64,000 nt of DNA from Chloroflexota bacterium (GTDB lineage: Bacteria > Chloroflexota > Anaerolineae > Aggregatilineales > UBA3940): NCBI GenBank assembly GCA_010092885.1, contig JAADYX010000094.1, positions 32,710 to 96,709 of the forward strand, written 5' to 3'. The position numbers and the translations under genes are program-made. How positions within the stretch are numbered: position 1 is the first letter of the stretch; the number at the start of each line of letters is the position of its first letter. The notes below the pieces were generated by a model. The model saw only the letters and a program-made list of their open reading frames with translations. It searched no databases and was not told the DNA's origin. Shown here in pieces: positions 7,334-15,996 of this stretch.

Positions 7334-9520
7334 ATGGTCCGACGCTGGATTGTATGGGTTGTGCTGGCCGGTATCGCTCTGAACGCTGTACCCTCCGCTT
7401 CCGCCTCCCCATCTGTCGTGTTCACCAGAACAGGCATCATCGTTTCTGGTGGGCCTTTTGCGTCTATTGAATTCGGCCCTGACGGCCGGCTGTATGCTGT
7501 CACGCTGGGTGGACTTATCAACACATGGGAGGTCAGCCCCTCCGGCGCGCTGGTCAACAAAACCACCATCGCGCTACCTGCCCTGGCTGGCAGAGCCATC
7601 ATCGGCATTGCGTTCGATCCGGCTTCAACGGCTGAGGAGCCCATCATGTGGATCTCGCATAACCTGCCGCCAAACGACGGCCTGCACTTCACCGGGGAGA
7701 TCGCCCGCCTGACCGGCACCAACCCCGGCCAGCCTGATGAAGCCTGGCAGATCGAGCCTGTTGTGGTCGGCTTGCCTCGCTCTGTGGACAACCATCTGAC
7801 CAACAGCGTGCGCTTCGGGCCGGATGGCGCGCTGTATGTGTCTCAGGGCAGCATCAACGCCATGGGGGCCCCTGACGGCTTTTGGGGGTTTGAGCCAGAA
7901 ACCCTGCTCAGCGCGGCCATCCTCCGCGTGGATGTTGAGAGCCTGTTGGCTTCAGACGACCTGCCCCTGGATGTGGCCACGGGCTATCCGGGGCCCGGCA
8001 ACAACCTGGCTCCTGAGGACAACTTCGGGTTTGGCGCACCGGAGTTGGCTGATCTCTACGATCCACAAGCCCCGGATGCCTTGCTGACCGTACATGCCAG
8101 CGGGATCCGCAACGCCTACGATCTGGTGTGGCACACCAATGGCGAGCTCTACGTGCCCACCAACGGATCGGCGCCCGGGGGCAACACGCCGGGCACACCG
8201 GGCGAACTGCCCATTCAATGCGACAACCGCCTTGATGGCGTCTACACAGGTGGGCCGGTCCCCGGTCTTATATCAGTCAGTGAGCGGCAGGCGGACTTCC
8301 TCTACCGGATCGAGCCCAACGGTTACTACGGCCATCCCAATCCGACCCGCTGCGAGTGGGTCCTCAACGGCGGCAACCCCTCACGCGCCAAGGATGATAT
8401 TGAGGTCGGTGACTATCCGGTGGGCGTCGAGGTCGATCCAAACTTCCGCGGCTATGCGTACAACTTCGGAATCAGCGCCTCGCCCAATGGCAGCATTGAA
8501 TACCGCAGCAACAACTTTGATAGTGCCCTGCGCGGTGCGCTGTTGGTGACGCGCTTCAGCATTCCGGATGACATCATTGTGCTGTATCCCGGCGGTCCGG
8601 ACAACGACATCGTTGCCGCTGACGAGAATGTGCCGGGCCTCACTTTCTTCGGCAACCCACTGGATATCGCCGAGGATCTGCGCACAGGCAATCTCTATGT
8701 GCTGGAGTACGCGACCGTGATCCGGTTGGTGACCGCCAACGATCCGGGCACCCCTGAGATCGGCACCCCCACCGACTTCACGTTGGGCGCAGTCGAAGGG
8801 CAAACGGGCAGCGGCCAGCTCATTGTGCGCAATGTCGGCACGCAGCCGCTGACCATCACAGCCGCTGTGGTCAACAGCGGGCCGTTCATGGTGGATGACA
8901 GTGGTCTGCCCCTGGTGATCGAACCACAGGAAGCGGCAGGTCTGCCGGTCATATTCACCGCTCCGCCCGAGACACTCACCACAACTGTCCCGGGCACCCT
9001 GACCATCACAAGCAGCGACCCCAACCAGCCGAGCGTTGAGGTGCCGCTGAACGGCGTTGTCCTCACCAACCTGGTGGAAAACGGCAGCTTTGAAGATCCG
9101 CTTGACGGTATATGGACGCTCACCGGTGAGAGGGACGGTGCCATCAGCCATCCGGAAGCCCATAACGGCAGCCGCCTGATGCTCTTCCGTCCTGACAACA
9201 ACGTTGAATACATTACGCAGACCGTCAACACGACCGGAACCAGCGGCGAGGAGATCAGCGCAACGGCCACCGTCGCGGGGCAAGCACTGCCCGCTGGCGG
9301 TGCGGTCGGCATAAGGGTTGGGTTGTATGCGGCCGGGCTGGAAGTTCAGAGGGCGGAGTGTGTCCTGTCAGACCGTGGCACGTTTACATGGCAGCCGCTC
9401 AGCTGCACACTCATGGCAGAAACCACCTACGACCAGATCACGCTCAGCATCGGATGGGCCGGTTTTAACAGCGGCCTGCTCGGCATCGACAGCGTCACTA
9501 TCGGCCAGTTCACACCCTGA
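7334..9520 (+). CDS. Secreted sugar-dehydrogenase-like propeller with abnormal-spindle-like and C-terminal sandwich domains
   Basis: 728 residues. A Sec signal peptide (residues 1-25, cleavage near ASAS) leads into a glucose/sorbosone dehydrogenase-like propeller (about 30-465; NSVRFGPDGALYVSQG, HASGIRNAYDLVWH). Next is an Ig-like choice-of-anchor/ASPM-type domain (about 475-570; GQLIVRNVGTQPLTI, PGTLTITSSDPNQPSVEVPLNG) and a C-terminal jelly-roll-like domain (about 580-728; LVENGSFEDPLDG) of the kind that binds carbohydrate. No lipobox, membrane anchor or LPXTG motif is seen, so it is probably released. It is a single-gene unit ending at a strong terminator. A PQQ cofactor is only inferred. 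Confidence 0.82.
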   Translation: MVRRWIVWVVLAGIALNAVPSASASPSVVFTRTGIIVSGGPFASIEFGPDGRLYAVTLGGLINTWEVSPSGALVNKTTIALPALAGRAIIGIAFDPASTAEEPIMWISHNLPPNDGLHFTGEIARLTGTNPGQPDEAWQIEPVVVGLPRSVDNHLTNSVRFGPDGALYVSQGSINAMGAPDGFWGFEPETLLSAAILRVDVESLLASDDLPLDVATGYPGPGNNLAPEDNFGFGAPELADLYDPQAPDALLTVHASGIRNAYDLVWHTNGELYVPTNGSAPGGNTPGTPGELPIQCDNRLDGVYTGGPVPGLISVSERQADFLYRIEPNGYYGHPNPTRCEWVLNGGNPSRAKDDIEVGDYPVGVEVDPNFRGYAYNFGISASPNGSIEYRSNNFDSALRGALLVTRFSIPDDIIVLYPGGPDNDIVAADENVPGLTFFGNPLDIAEDLRTGNLYVLEYATVIRLVTANDPGTPEIGTPTDFTLGAVEGQTGSGQLIVRNVGTQPLTITAAVVNSGPFMVDDSGLPLVIEPQEAAGLPVIFTAPPETLTTTVPGTLTITSSDPNQPSVEVPLNGVVLTNLVENGSFEDPLDGIWTLTGERDGAISHPEAHNGSRLMLFRPDNNVEYITQTVNTTGTSGEEISATATVAGQALPAGGAVGIRVGLYAAGLEVQRAECVLSDRGTFTWQPLSCTLMAETTYDQITLSIGWAGFNSGLLGIDSVTIGQFTP

Positions 9521-9526
9521 TCGCAA

Positions 9527-9560
9527 AAGGGCCATGGTCTGTACCATGGCCCTTGCTTTT
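9527..9560. terminator. Bidirectional intrinsic terminator
   Basis: An 11-bp perfect stem, 9527-9537 with 9544-9554 (AAGGGCCATGG and its complement), with a six-base loop. The plus side continues GCTTTTTGCG and the minus side carries A/T just beyond the stem, so it can end both the propeller gene and the converging recR transcript. Confidence 0.85.
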
Positions 9561-9576
9561 TGCGTGTAGTGATCGC

Positions 9577-10194
9577 TCAATCAAGCATCTCACGGCGACC
9601 TTCAAGCGCACCCAACAGCGTGATCGTGTCCGCGTATTCCAAATCCCCACCAACCGGCAGGCCGCGCGCCAGCCGCGTAACGCGAACCTTATCGCTCACC
9701 GTCTTGATCCGCTGGCGGATGTAGCTGGCTGTCGCATCGCCTTCCAGGCTTACGTTGGTCGCCACGATGATCTCTTCGGTTGGGTGCCCCGCCCCGACAC
9801 GCTGTGCCAGCTCCTCGATCTTTAATTCTGTCGGCCCAATGCCCTCCATCGGATTGATCGCGCCGTGCAGCACATGGTACAGGCCCTGATAGGTCGCTGT
9901 GCGCTCGATGGCGATCACATCCAGCGGCTCTTCCACCACGCAGATCACCCGGCGGTTGCGCCGGTCATCGGTACACACCGAACAGGGATCGCTTTCCGTG
10001 ATGTTGCAGCACACCGAACAGGTGCGCGTGTTTTCCACCAGCTCCGTCAGAGCAGCCGCCAGCGCCAGCGACTGCTCGCTGCTGGTTCGCAGCAAATAGT
10101 ACGTCAGCCGGGCGGCGGTCTTGGGACCAATGCCCGGCAGACGTGAGAACTCATCAACCAGCCGGGTTACCGACTGTGGGACTGCGCTGCTCAC
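9577..10194 (-). CDS. recR: Recombination mediator RecR
   Basis: 205 residues, the normal length. An N-terminal helix-hairpin-helix (RLPGIGPKTAARLTYYLL) is followed by a four-Cys zinc finger (CSVCCN...CSVC, about residues 57-72) and a Toprim domain (VICVVEEPLDVIAIE; the GAINPMEGIGP loop). RecR loads RecA at gaps with RecO/RecF. It starts two bases after the end of ybaB in the conserved dnaX-ybaB-recR order. Confidence 0.96.
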   Translation of the reverse strand: MSSAVPQSVTRLVDEFSRLPGIGPKTAARLTYYLLRTSSEQSLALAAALTELVENTRTCSVCCNITESDPCSVCTDDRRNRRVICVVEEPLDVIAIERTATYQGLYHVLHGAINPMEGIGPTELKIEELAQRVGAGHPTEEIIVATNVSLEGDATASYIRQRIKTVSDKVRVTRLARGLPVGGDLEYADTITLLGALEGRREMLD

Positions 10195-10196
10195 CC

Positions 10197-10568
10197 CTAC
10201 AGACCTGGGATGTCCATCCCACCGGTGATCGGCTCAAGGCGGTCAGCGGCCATCTTCTGGGACTCTTCGATGGCCTGGTTAACTGCGGCCACCAGCAGAT
10301 CTTCGAGCATGTCCACATCATCCGGGTCGACCACGTCCGGGTCCAGCTTGACCGACTGCACCCGCTGGTGACCGGTGATCGTGATGGTGATCGCACCGCC
10401 GCCAGCTGTCACATCGATGGTTTCGGTTTCAAGTTCTTCCTGGGCCTTTTTGATCTCCTCCTGCATCTTCTGCAGGCGGGACATCATACCGCCAGCGCCA
10501 CCGCTGGCACCACCGCCCACGCCGCCGCTGCGGCCCCTGTTGCGTAAACGCCTGCTGCTCTTCGACAT
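10197..10568 (-). CDS. ybaB: YbaB/EbfC-family nucleoid-associated protein
   Basis: 123 residues from the ATG at 10568, with AGGAG eight bases upstream; a GTG at 10577 overlapping the dnaX stop is possible. The core MMSRLQKMQEEIKKAQEEL...AGGGAITITITGHQRV is typical of this dimeric DNA-binding family, which often sits between dnaX and recR. Ahead of it lies an unusual basic and Gly/Ser-rich extension of about 25 residues (RLRNRGRSGGVGGG), which may add DNA contacts. Confidence 0.93.
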   Translation of the reverse strand: MSKSSRRLRNRGRSGGVGGGASGGAGGMMSRLQKMQEEIKKAQEELETETIDVTAGGGAITITITGHQRVQSVKLDPDVVDPDDVDMLEDLLVAAVNQAIEESQKMAADRLEPITGGMDIPGL

Positions 10569-10573
10569 ATACC

Positions 10574-12160
10574 TCACTCCTCTGTATCTTCTATGCGGAT
10601 GACTTTGCCACCCAGTTCATTAACCACGTAATTGACCAGACTATCATCGGCAGCGGGGTTGCTGCCACCGCCCTGTGCACTCACCTGGCAGCTGATAGCG
10701 AATTCGAACCCTGTTATGCGGACGATCACATCCCGAATTATCTGCCGGGTCTCTTCTGTTTCGATCTTACCCCGGTGGAAGTCGCTGGGCACACTGAGTA
10801 TCAGACGCCGGCCTTCAATGCGCAGCGGGGCGGCATCGGTCAGCAGGGCTGATGCACGTAAATCCGCCCGTTTGATCGCTTCACGGATGACGTCCCATTT
10901 TTTCACCACATCACTGAGGGCGGGTGCGCCCGCAGGCTGTGGCTCCGGTTCTGCCACGGCGGGAGGGGGCGGTTCAGGTGACCGCGGCGCCTCCGCTTGG
11001 GCGGGCTGCGGCGCGGCCTGCGCTGCTGGCCGTTGGGCCGGGGCAGCCGCTTCGACCTGGGCCTCGTGCAACGCTTCCACACTCTCGATAAACGCCATCT
11101 CCAAGGGGAGTTGGGGCTGCCATCCGCCGGCCGCCTGATCAGCAGCCTCACTGAACGCACGCAGCGCAGCCAGCAGAGCCCGGCGTGGCAAATCCTGCGC
11201 CTGTTGGGCCGCCGCCTCGACAGCAGCAGGCATGGCCATCATCTCGACAATGTCCGCGCCGCCCGTTTGGATCAACATGACCATCCGTAGATACTCGATC
11301 ATATCCCGGGCGAACTGCTGTGCGTCCGCACCTTCGTCAAGCACCCTGTTGATCAACGTGATGCCGTGCCCGGTATCCCCCGTGATGACCGCCTCTGTCA
11401 GCGCGTAGACGTCATCGACAGCCACCGTGCCCAGGATCGCCCGGGCCAGTTCCAGGCTCACGACCTTGTCGGGTTCAGCCAACAGCTGATCCAGCAGGCT
11501 GATCGAATCACGCATGGAGCCAGTCGCCTGCCGGGCCACCAGCTCGAGTGCGTCTTCCTCGGCTTCGATCCCCTCATGATCGACGATCAGTCGCAGCCGC
11601 TCCACGATCTGATGCAGCGGAATCCGCTTGAAATCAAAGCGCTGGCAGCGCGATAGAATCGTGCGCGGCACCTTGTGGATCTCCGTGGTCGCCAGGATAA
11701 ATATGGCGTGATCCGGTGGCTCCTCGATGGTCTTCAACAGCGCATCAAATGCCGCGCCGGAAAACCGGTGCACTTCATCGATGATATAGACTTTGTACTT
11801 TCCCTCGTTGGGGGCAAAGGCGACCCGCTCACGCAGTTCACGCACATCATCCACGCTGGTGTGTGAGGCGGCGTCGATCTCGATAAGGTCGAGGTAGCGT
11901 CCTTCCCGCACGGCCTGGCAGACATGGCAGCCGCTGCCCGGGCAGACGTCGCCTTCCCCTACCTCCGGGCAGTTGACAGCCTTGGCCAGCAGCCGTGCCA
12001 TCGAGGTTTTGCCCGTTCCACGCAGCCCGGCGAACAGATACGCATGCGCGATACGCCCGCTGGCCAGCGCGTTCCTCAGTGTGTGTACAACGTGTTCCTG
12101 CCCCACTACTTCATCGAAGTTCATGGGGCGCCACCGCAGATATAGGGCCTGTGACGCCAT
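10574..12160 (-). CDS. dnaX: DNA polymerase III subunit gamma/tau
   Basis: 528 residues from ATG 12160 (MASQALYLRWRP, the family's usual beginning); the frame upstream is not conserved-looking. It is the clamp-loader ATPase: Walker A GLRGTGKT at 45-52, zinc-binding Cys64/73/78/81, DEVH at 128-131, and a sensor region LSRCQRFDF. A Pro/Ala-rich linker (about residues 370-415) separates it from a C-terminal domain V-like part. No slippery A/T-run for programmed frameshifting was noticed. It leads the dnaX-ybaB-recR operon. Confidence 0.96.
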   Translation of the reverse strand: MASQALYLRWRPMNFDEVVGQEHVVHTLRNALASGRIAHAYLFAGLRGTGKTSMARLLAKAVNCPEVGEGDVCPGSGCHVCQAVREGRYLDLIEIDAASHTSVDDVRELRERVAFAPNEGKYKVYIIDEVHRFSGAAFDALLKTIEEPPDHAIFILATTEIHKVPRTILSRCQRFDFKRIPLHQIVERLRLIVDHEGIEAEEDALELVARQATGSMRDSISLLDQLLAEPDKVVSLELARAILGTVAVDDVYALTEAVITGDTGHGITLINRVLDEGADAQQFARDMIEYLRMVMLIQTGGADIVEMMAMPAAVEAAAQQAQDLPRRALLAALRAFSEAADQAAGGWQPQLPLEMAFIESVEALHEAQVEAAAPAQRPAAQAAPQPAQAEAPRSPEPPPPAVAEPEPQPAGAPALSDVVKKWDVIREAIKRADLRASALLTDAAPLRIEGRRLILSVPSDFHRGKIETEETRQIIRDVIVRITGFEFAISCQVSAQGGGSNPAADDSLVNYVVNELGGKVIRIEDTEE

Positions 12161-12191
12161 TCGGGGTGCTCCTGTTTTTCTGTGCCTGTCG

Positions 12192-12220
12192 AGTCTAGCA
12201 CCGGGCTGATCGACCCGCAA
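12192..12220 (-). promoter_or_regulatory. Promoter for dnaX-ybaB-recR
   Basis: Read on the minus strand, TTGCGG (12215-12220) and TAGACT (12192-12197) are 17 bases apart, and TGC before the -10 gives an extended form. It lies about 30 bases before the dnaX start. Confidence 0.5.
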
Positions 12221-12257
12221 TGATCGTACCACACCGCGGTGACATCGACAGTCACCA

Positions 12258-12287
12258 TTGACTCGTGCCTCCGGACTGTGCTACACT
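12258..12287 (+). promoter_or_regulatory. Promoter for the valS T-box transcript
   Basis: TTGACT (12258-12263), an 18-base spacer, and TACACT (12282-12287) preceded by TGC, an extended -10. The expected start near 12294 leads directly into the T-box stem I. Confidence 0.65.
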
Positions 12288-12294
12288 TCAATCG

Positions 12295-12560
12295 CATAGC
12301 GAACAAAGCTGTGACCGGGAGGAGTAAGCGGTCCCCGGTTCGCCACTTCAGAGAGCGCAGGCCACCGGTTGAAAGCCTGCCAACGGCAGCCACCCGCTGA
12401 AGGTCGCCCGGAAAGCTGGCATCCTGAACCGCAAGTAGGGATGTTCGGGAGCGCCCGTTACAGCGCAGGCTGAGTGCAGTGAACCCCATGGTTCGCTGAA
12501 CTAAGGTGGTACCGCGTGGCATGTCGCCCCGTCCTTAGCCAAGGAGGGGCGTTTTTGTTT
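12295..12560 (+). promoter_or_regulatory. T-box riboswitch leader of valS (Val specifier GTC)
   Basis: The leader has the whole T-box plan. Stem I closes with 12315-12319/12407-12411 (CCGGG/CCCGG) and 12327-12331/12394-12398 (AGCGG/CCGCT). Between them is the specifier loop, with AGTA at 12323-12326 facing GAA at 12399-12401 and codon GTC at 12403-12405. AGAGAG at about 12350 and GAAAGC at about 12371 are the distal stem I elements. The T-box AAGGTGGTACCGCG is at 12503-12516, whose TGGT (12507-12510) would pair with the ACCA end of uncharged tRNA-Val. Uncharged tRNA-Val should favour the antiterminator and so raise valS expression. Confidence 0.93.
12525..12556 (+). terminator. T-box-controlled terminator before valS
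   Basis: A stem of CGCCCC plus TCCTT (12525-12536) with AAGGA plus GGGGCG (12541-12551), a short loop and then TTTTTGTTTT. It competes with the antiterminator formed by the T-box sequence just upstream. Confidence 0.9.
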
Positions 12561-12583
12561 TGTATCAGCAGTGGAGGGGGACA

Positions 12584-15247
12584 ATGGATAAACCACGTGA
12601 GATGGACAAGACCTTCGACTTTATCGGGACAGAGGCCCGGCTTTATGCCTGGTGGGAAAACAACGGCTGGTTCAAACCTGAGAATGCACCAGAAGGGGTC
12701 GATACTTATGTGATTAGCATGCCGCCGCCCAACGTGACCGGTGCGCTGCATCAGGGCCATGCGCTGTTTGTGGCGCTGGAAGATCTGATGATCCGCCATG
12801 CCCGCATGCAGGGCAAAGCGGCCCTGTGGGTCCCCGGCACGGACCATGCCGGGATTGCAACCCAGCTTCAGGTGGAAAAGATGCTGCTCGCCGAAGGCAC
12901 CAGCCGCGAAGAGATCGGTCGTGAGGAGTTCCTGCGTCGCACCTGGGAGTGGAAGGAGACCTACGGCGGGCGCATCACCGAGCAGCTGCGCCGCCTGGGA
13001 GCGAGCTGTGACTGGGACCGCGAGCGCTTTACGCTAGATGAGGGGCTGAACCGCGCTGTGGTGGAGGCCTTCGTGCGCTGGTGGGAAGAAGGCCTGATCT
13101 ACCGCGGCGACTACATGATCAACTGGTCACCGAACCTGCAAACCGCCGTCAGCGATCTCGAGGTGGAAAACGTTGAACGGCAGGGCAAGCTGTACTTCTT
13201 TAAGTACCAGCTGGCCGATGGCAGCGGGTATATCCCGGTGGCGACCACCCGCCCGGAAACCATCCTGGGTGACACAGCCGTGGCTGTTCATCCGGAGGAC
13301 GAGCGCTTCACCGATTACATCGGTAAGACAGTGCTCGTGCCCATACTCGACCGCGAGATCCCGGTGATCGCCGACGAGTACGTCAAGATGGAGTTCGGCA
13401 CAGGGGCGCTGAAGATCACGCCTGCCCACGACCCGAACGACTACGTGATCGGCAAACGCCATGCTCTGCCCCTGATCAACATCATGAACAAGGACGCCAC
13501 GCTCAACACGAACGCCGGTCCGTATGCCGGTATGGAGCGCTTCGCGGCGCGCAAGCAGCTGTGGTCCGACATGGAAGAAGCGGATCTCACACTCAGAGTG
13601 GAAGACTACCTTCACACCGTGCCCATCGCGCAGCGCGGCGGCGAGGTGATCGAGCCGATGGTCAGCACCCAGTGGTTCGTGCGCCTCAGCGATCCGGAAA
13701 CCGGCGAGCCGACCGGCCCGGCCAAACGCGCGCTGGAAGCTGTCCGCACGGGCTATATCGAGATCGTGCCGGAGCGCTTTACCAAGATCTGGGAGCACTG
13801 GCTGACCAACATCCGCGACTGGTGCATCAGCCGCCAGCTGTGGTGGGGGCATCGCATCCCGGCGTGGCACTGTCACGACTGCGGCGAGGTTACGGTAGCG
13901 CGCGAAGAACCGAATGCCTGCACCTCCTGCGGCTCGGAGAACATCACACAGGATCCGGACGTGCTCGATACATGGTTCAGCTCCGGGCTGTGGCCGTTCA
14001 GCACGCTCGGCTGGCCGGAACCAACCGCCGATATGGCGCGCTTCTACCCGACCACAATGATGGAAACCGGCTACGACATCCTGTTCTTCTGGGTGGCACG
14101 CATGGTGATGATGGGCCTGGCCTTCACCGATGAGCGTCCATTTGCAACGATCTACCTGCACGGTCTTGTCCGTGACGAGAGCGGCAAAAAGATGTCCAAG
14201 ACAACCGGCAACGTGATCGATCCGATTGAGGTCATGGAGCAGTACGGCACAGATGCGCTGCGCTTCACCCTGTTAACGGGGTCCACACCAGGCAACGACA
14301 TGAACTTGGCTGTCTCCCGCATTGAGGCAAACCGCAACTTCGCCAACAAAATTTGGAATGCAGCCCGGTTCATCGTCAGCAACCTGCAGGGTGAAGTTCC
14401 GACGGGGGCACCACCCGCCCAGACGCTGCCCGACCGCTGGATCCTCAGCCGCCTGCACACCCTGATCGCGGATGTGAACCGGCTGTTCGGCACTCACCTG
14501 TACAGCGAAGCGGGCCAGCAGATCTACGACTTCTTCTGGAGCGAGTTCGCTGACTGGTATATCGAGGCCAGCAAAGTTGCGCTTTATGGTGAGGATGAAG
14601 CGGCTAAAGCACGCACCCGGCAGGTGCTCGTCTATGTGCTTGACCAGTGCCTGCGGCTGCTGCACCCTTATATGCCCTTCGTTACGGAAGAGATCTGGCA
14701 GCACATTCCGCATGAGGGCGAGGCTTTGATCATCGCAGGGTGGCCTGAAGCTGACAACAGCTATATCGATCATGAGGCGGAAGACCAGATGCGCCTCCTC
14801 ATCGAGCTCATCCGTGGGCTGCGCAATGTGCGCTCGGAGTACAATGTGCCGCCGTCGGAACGCATCACCACGCAGGTGAGTGCCGGCGCACACCGGGATC
14901 TGCTCGATGCACAGCGGGAGTTGTTCGTCCGCCTGTGCAACACGGATCTTGACCTGCATGAGCACATCACGGATGCTCCGGAGATGGCCGCTACGGTCGC
15001 TGCCGCTGAGGTGACCGCCTACCTGCCGCTGGCCGATCTGATCGATATTGAGGCTGAGATCGCCCGCTTGGAAGATGAACTCGCCGAGACCCGCGATCTC
15101 ATCGCCAACCGGGAGGGCCGCCTCGCCAACGAAGGGTTCATCAACAATGCACCGGAGGATGTGGTTCAGGGTATCCGCGACTCCCTGGCCGAACTGCAAG
15201 CCCGCCGCGATGCACTCCAACAGCGGTTGGAAACCCTCAAAACGTAA
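12584..15247 (+). CDS. valS: Valyl-tRNA synthetase
   Basis: 887 residues from ATG 12584, preceded by GGAGGGGG; a TTG at 12560 lies in the terminator's T-run and is not used. A class Ia enzyme charging tRNA-Val: PPPNVTGALHQGHAL with the HIGH-type HQGH at 56-59, an editing domain with TTRPETILGDTAVAVHP, a CHDCGE...CTSCGS zinc site, KMSK at 536-539, an anticodon-binding domain, and a C-terminal coiled coil (about 820-887) typical of ValRS. It is the only gene after the T-box and ends at a GC-rich hairpin. Confidence 0.97.
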   Translation: MDKPREMDKTFDFIGTEARLYAWWENNGWFKPENAPEGVDTYVISMPPPNVTGALHQGHALFVALEDLMIRHARMQGKAALWVPGTDHAGIATQLQVEKMLLAEGTSREEIGREEFLRRTWEWKETYGGRITEQLRRLGASCDWDRERFTLDEGLNRAVVEAFVRWWEEGLIYRGDYMINWSPNLQTAVSDLEVENVERQGKLYFFKYQLADGSGYIPVATTRPETILGDTAVAVHPEDERFTDYIGKTVLVPILDREIPVIADEYVKMEFGTGALKITPAHDPNDYVIGKRHALPLINIMNKDATLNTNAGPYAGMERFAARKQLWSDMEEADLTLRVEDYLHTVPIAQRGGEVIEPMVSTQWFVRLSDPETGEPTGPAKRALEAVRTGYIEIVPERFTKIWEHWLTNIRDWCISRQLWWGHRIPAWHCHDCGEVTVAREEPNACTSCGSENITQDPDVLDTWFSSGLWPFSTLGWPEPTADMARFYPTTMMETGYDILFFWVARMVMMGLAFTDERPFATIYLHGLVRDESGKKMSKTTGNVIDPIEVMEQYGTDALRFTLLTGSTPGNDMNLAVSRIEANRNFANKIWNAARFIVSNLQGEVPTGAPPAQTLPDRWILSRLHTLIADVNRLFGTHLYSEAGQQIYDFFWSEFADWYIEASKVALYGEDEAAKARTRQVLVYVLDQCLRLLHPYMPFVTEEIWQHIPHEGEALIIAGWPEADNSYIDHEAEDQMRLLIELIRGLRNVRSEYNVPPSERITTQVSAGAHRDLLDAQRELFVRLCNTDLDLHEHITDAPEMAATVAAAEVTAYLPLADLIDIEAEIARLEDELAETRDLIANREGRLANEGFINNAPEDVVQGIRDSLAELQARRDALQQRLETLKT

Positions 15248-15257
15248 GGACTGCTGT

Positions 15258-15290
15258 ACTGCCCCCCTCCAACCTGACGAGGGGGGCAGT
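15258..15290 (+). terminator. GC-rich hairpin after valS
   Basis: An 11-bp perfect stem (15258-15268 with 15280-15290, ACTGCCCCCCT and complement) begins ten bases after the valS stop. There is no T-run, so termination may be partial. Confidence 0.6.
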
Positions 15291-15318
15291 TGGCTTGAGA
15301 TATCCCCTCGACTATAAT
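15290..15318 (+). promoter_or_regulatory. Promoter for lepB and following genes
   Basis: TTGGCT at 15290-15295, 17 bases, then TATAAT at 15313-15318. It begins at the foot of the valS terminator stem and is 32 bases before the lepB start. Confidence 0.6.
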
Positions 15319-15350
15319 CGCTTAGACGAAGACGAGGTGGATTGGATTCT

Positions 15351-15953
15351 ATGGAAGAGCTCACCGAACAGCCGCTTACTGAAGCCGCGGATCCGGTAGA
15401 ACCTGAACAGAAACAGGCGCTCAGGCAGTTCAAATCGATTGCGCTGGAAGTGCTTGAGACCGCGGCACTTGCGGTTCTTATCTGGCTGGTGTTGAATACA
15501 GCTACAGCCCGTTACGTCGTTGAGGGCGTCAGCATGCAGCCCAACCTGCAAACCGGACAATACTTTATCGTCAGCCGGGTGGCTTACTGGTTTAATGACC
15601 CGCAGCGCGGCGATGTGATTGTTTTTGATTACCCCAACAACCCGGACGACGATTATGTCAAGCGCATCATCGGTCTACCGGGTGAGACAGTCCGTATTGA
15701 TGTCAACGGGCAGGTGTTCATTGACGAGGCCCCATTAAATGAAGAATACATCAACGGCGGGCGCGCCGGGCGGGCGGGCAGTTGGACTGTGCCCCCGGGC
15801 AGCTACTTCGTGATGGGGGATAACCGCGGCAGTTCAAGCGACTCACGCAGTTGGGGAGCTCTTGAAGAGTCCTACATCATAGGCAAAGCCTGGTTGTCGT
15901 ACTGGCCAGTCGATATGTGGGGGACTGCTCCACATCACACCTTCAGCGACTAG
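15351..15953 (+). CDS. lepB: Signal peptidase I
   Basis: 200 residues from ATG 15351, with AGGTGG ten bases upstream; a TTG at 15342 is too close to that site. One membrane segment (about 34-52) precedes the type I motifs: nucleophile Ser61 in GVSMQPNL and general base Lys104 in DYVKRIIGLPGE, then the conserved VMGDNRGSSSDSRSWG box. It removes signal peptides at the outer face of the membrane, and its clients would include the many secreted proteins here. The kinase gene follows after 43 bases. Confidence 0.95.
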   Translation: MEELTEQPLTEAADPVEPEQKQALRQFKSIALEVLETAALAVLIWLVLNTATARYVVEGVSMQPNLQTGQYFIVSRVAYWFNDPQRGDVIVFDYPNNPDDDYVKRIIGLPGETVRIDVNGQVFIDEAPLNEEYINGGRAGRAGSWTVPPGSYFVMGDNRGSSSDSRSWGALEESYIIGKAWLSYWPVDMWGTAPHHTFSD

Positions 15954-15996
15954 CGTTCGTCAGTTTTCGGGTGGGCCAACCACGAGGGGGGCAAAG

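Noticed and set aside
10574-12160. Programmed frameshift site in dnaX making gamma and tau
   Set aside because: No run such as A-AAA-AAG with a following hairpin was noticed in the gene.
13127-14161. 344-residue minus-strand frame
   Set aside because: Lies within valS on the other strand, with no motif.
15258-15290. A small RNA or riboswitch after valS
   Set aside because: A simple perfect hairpin next to a stop codon is best read as a terminator.
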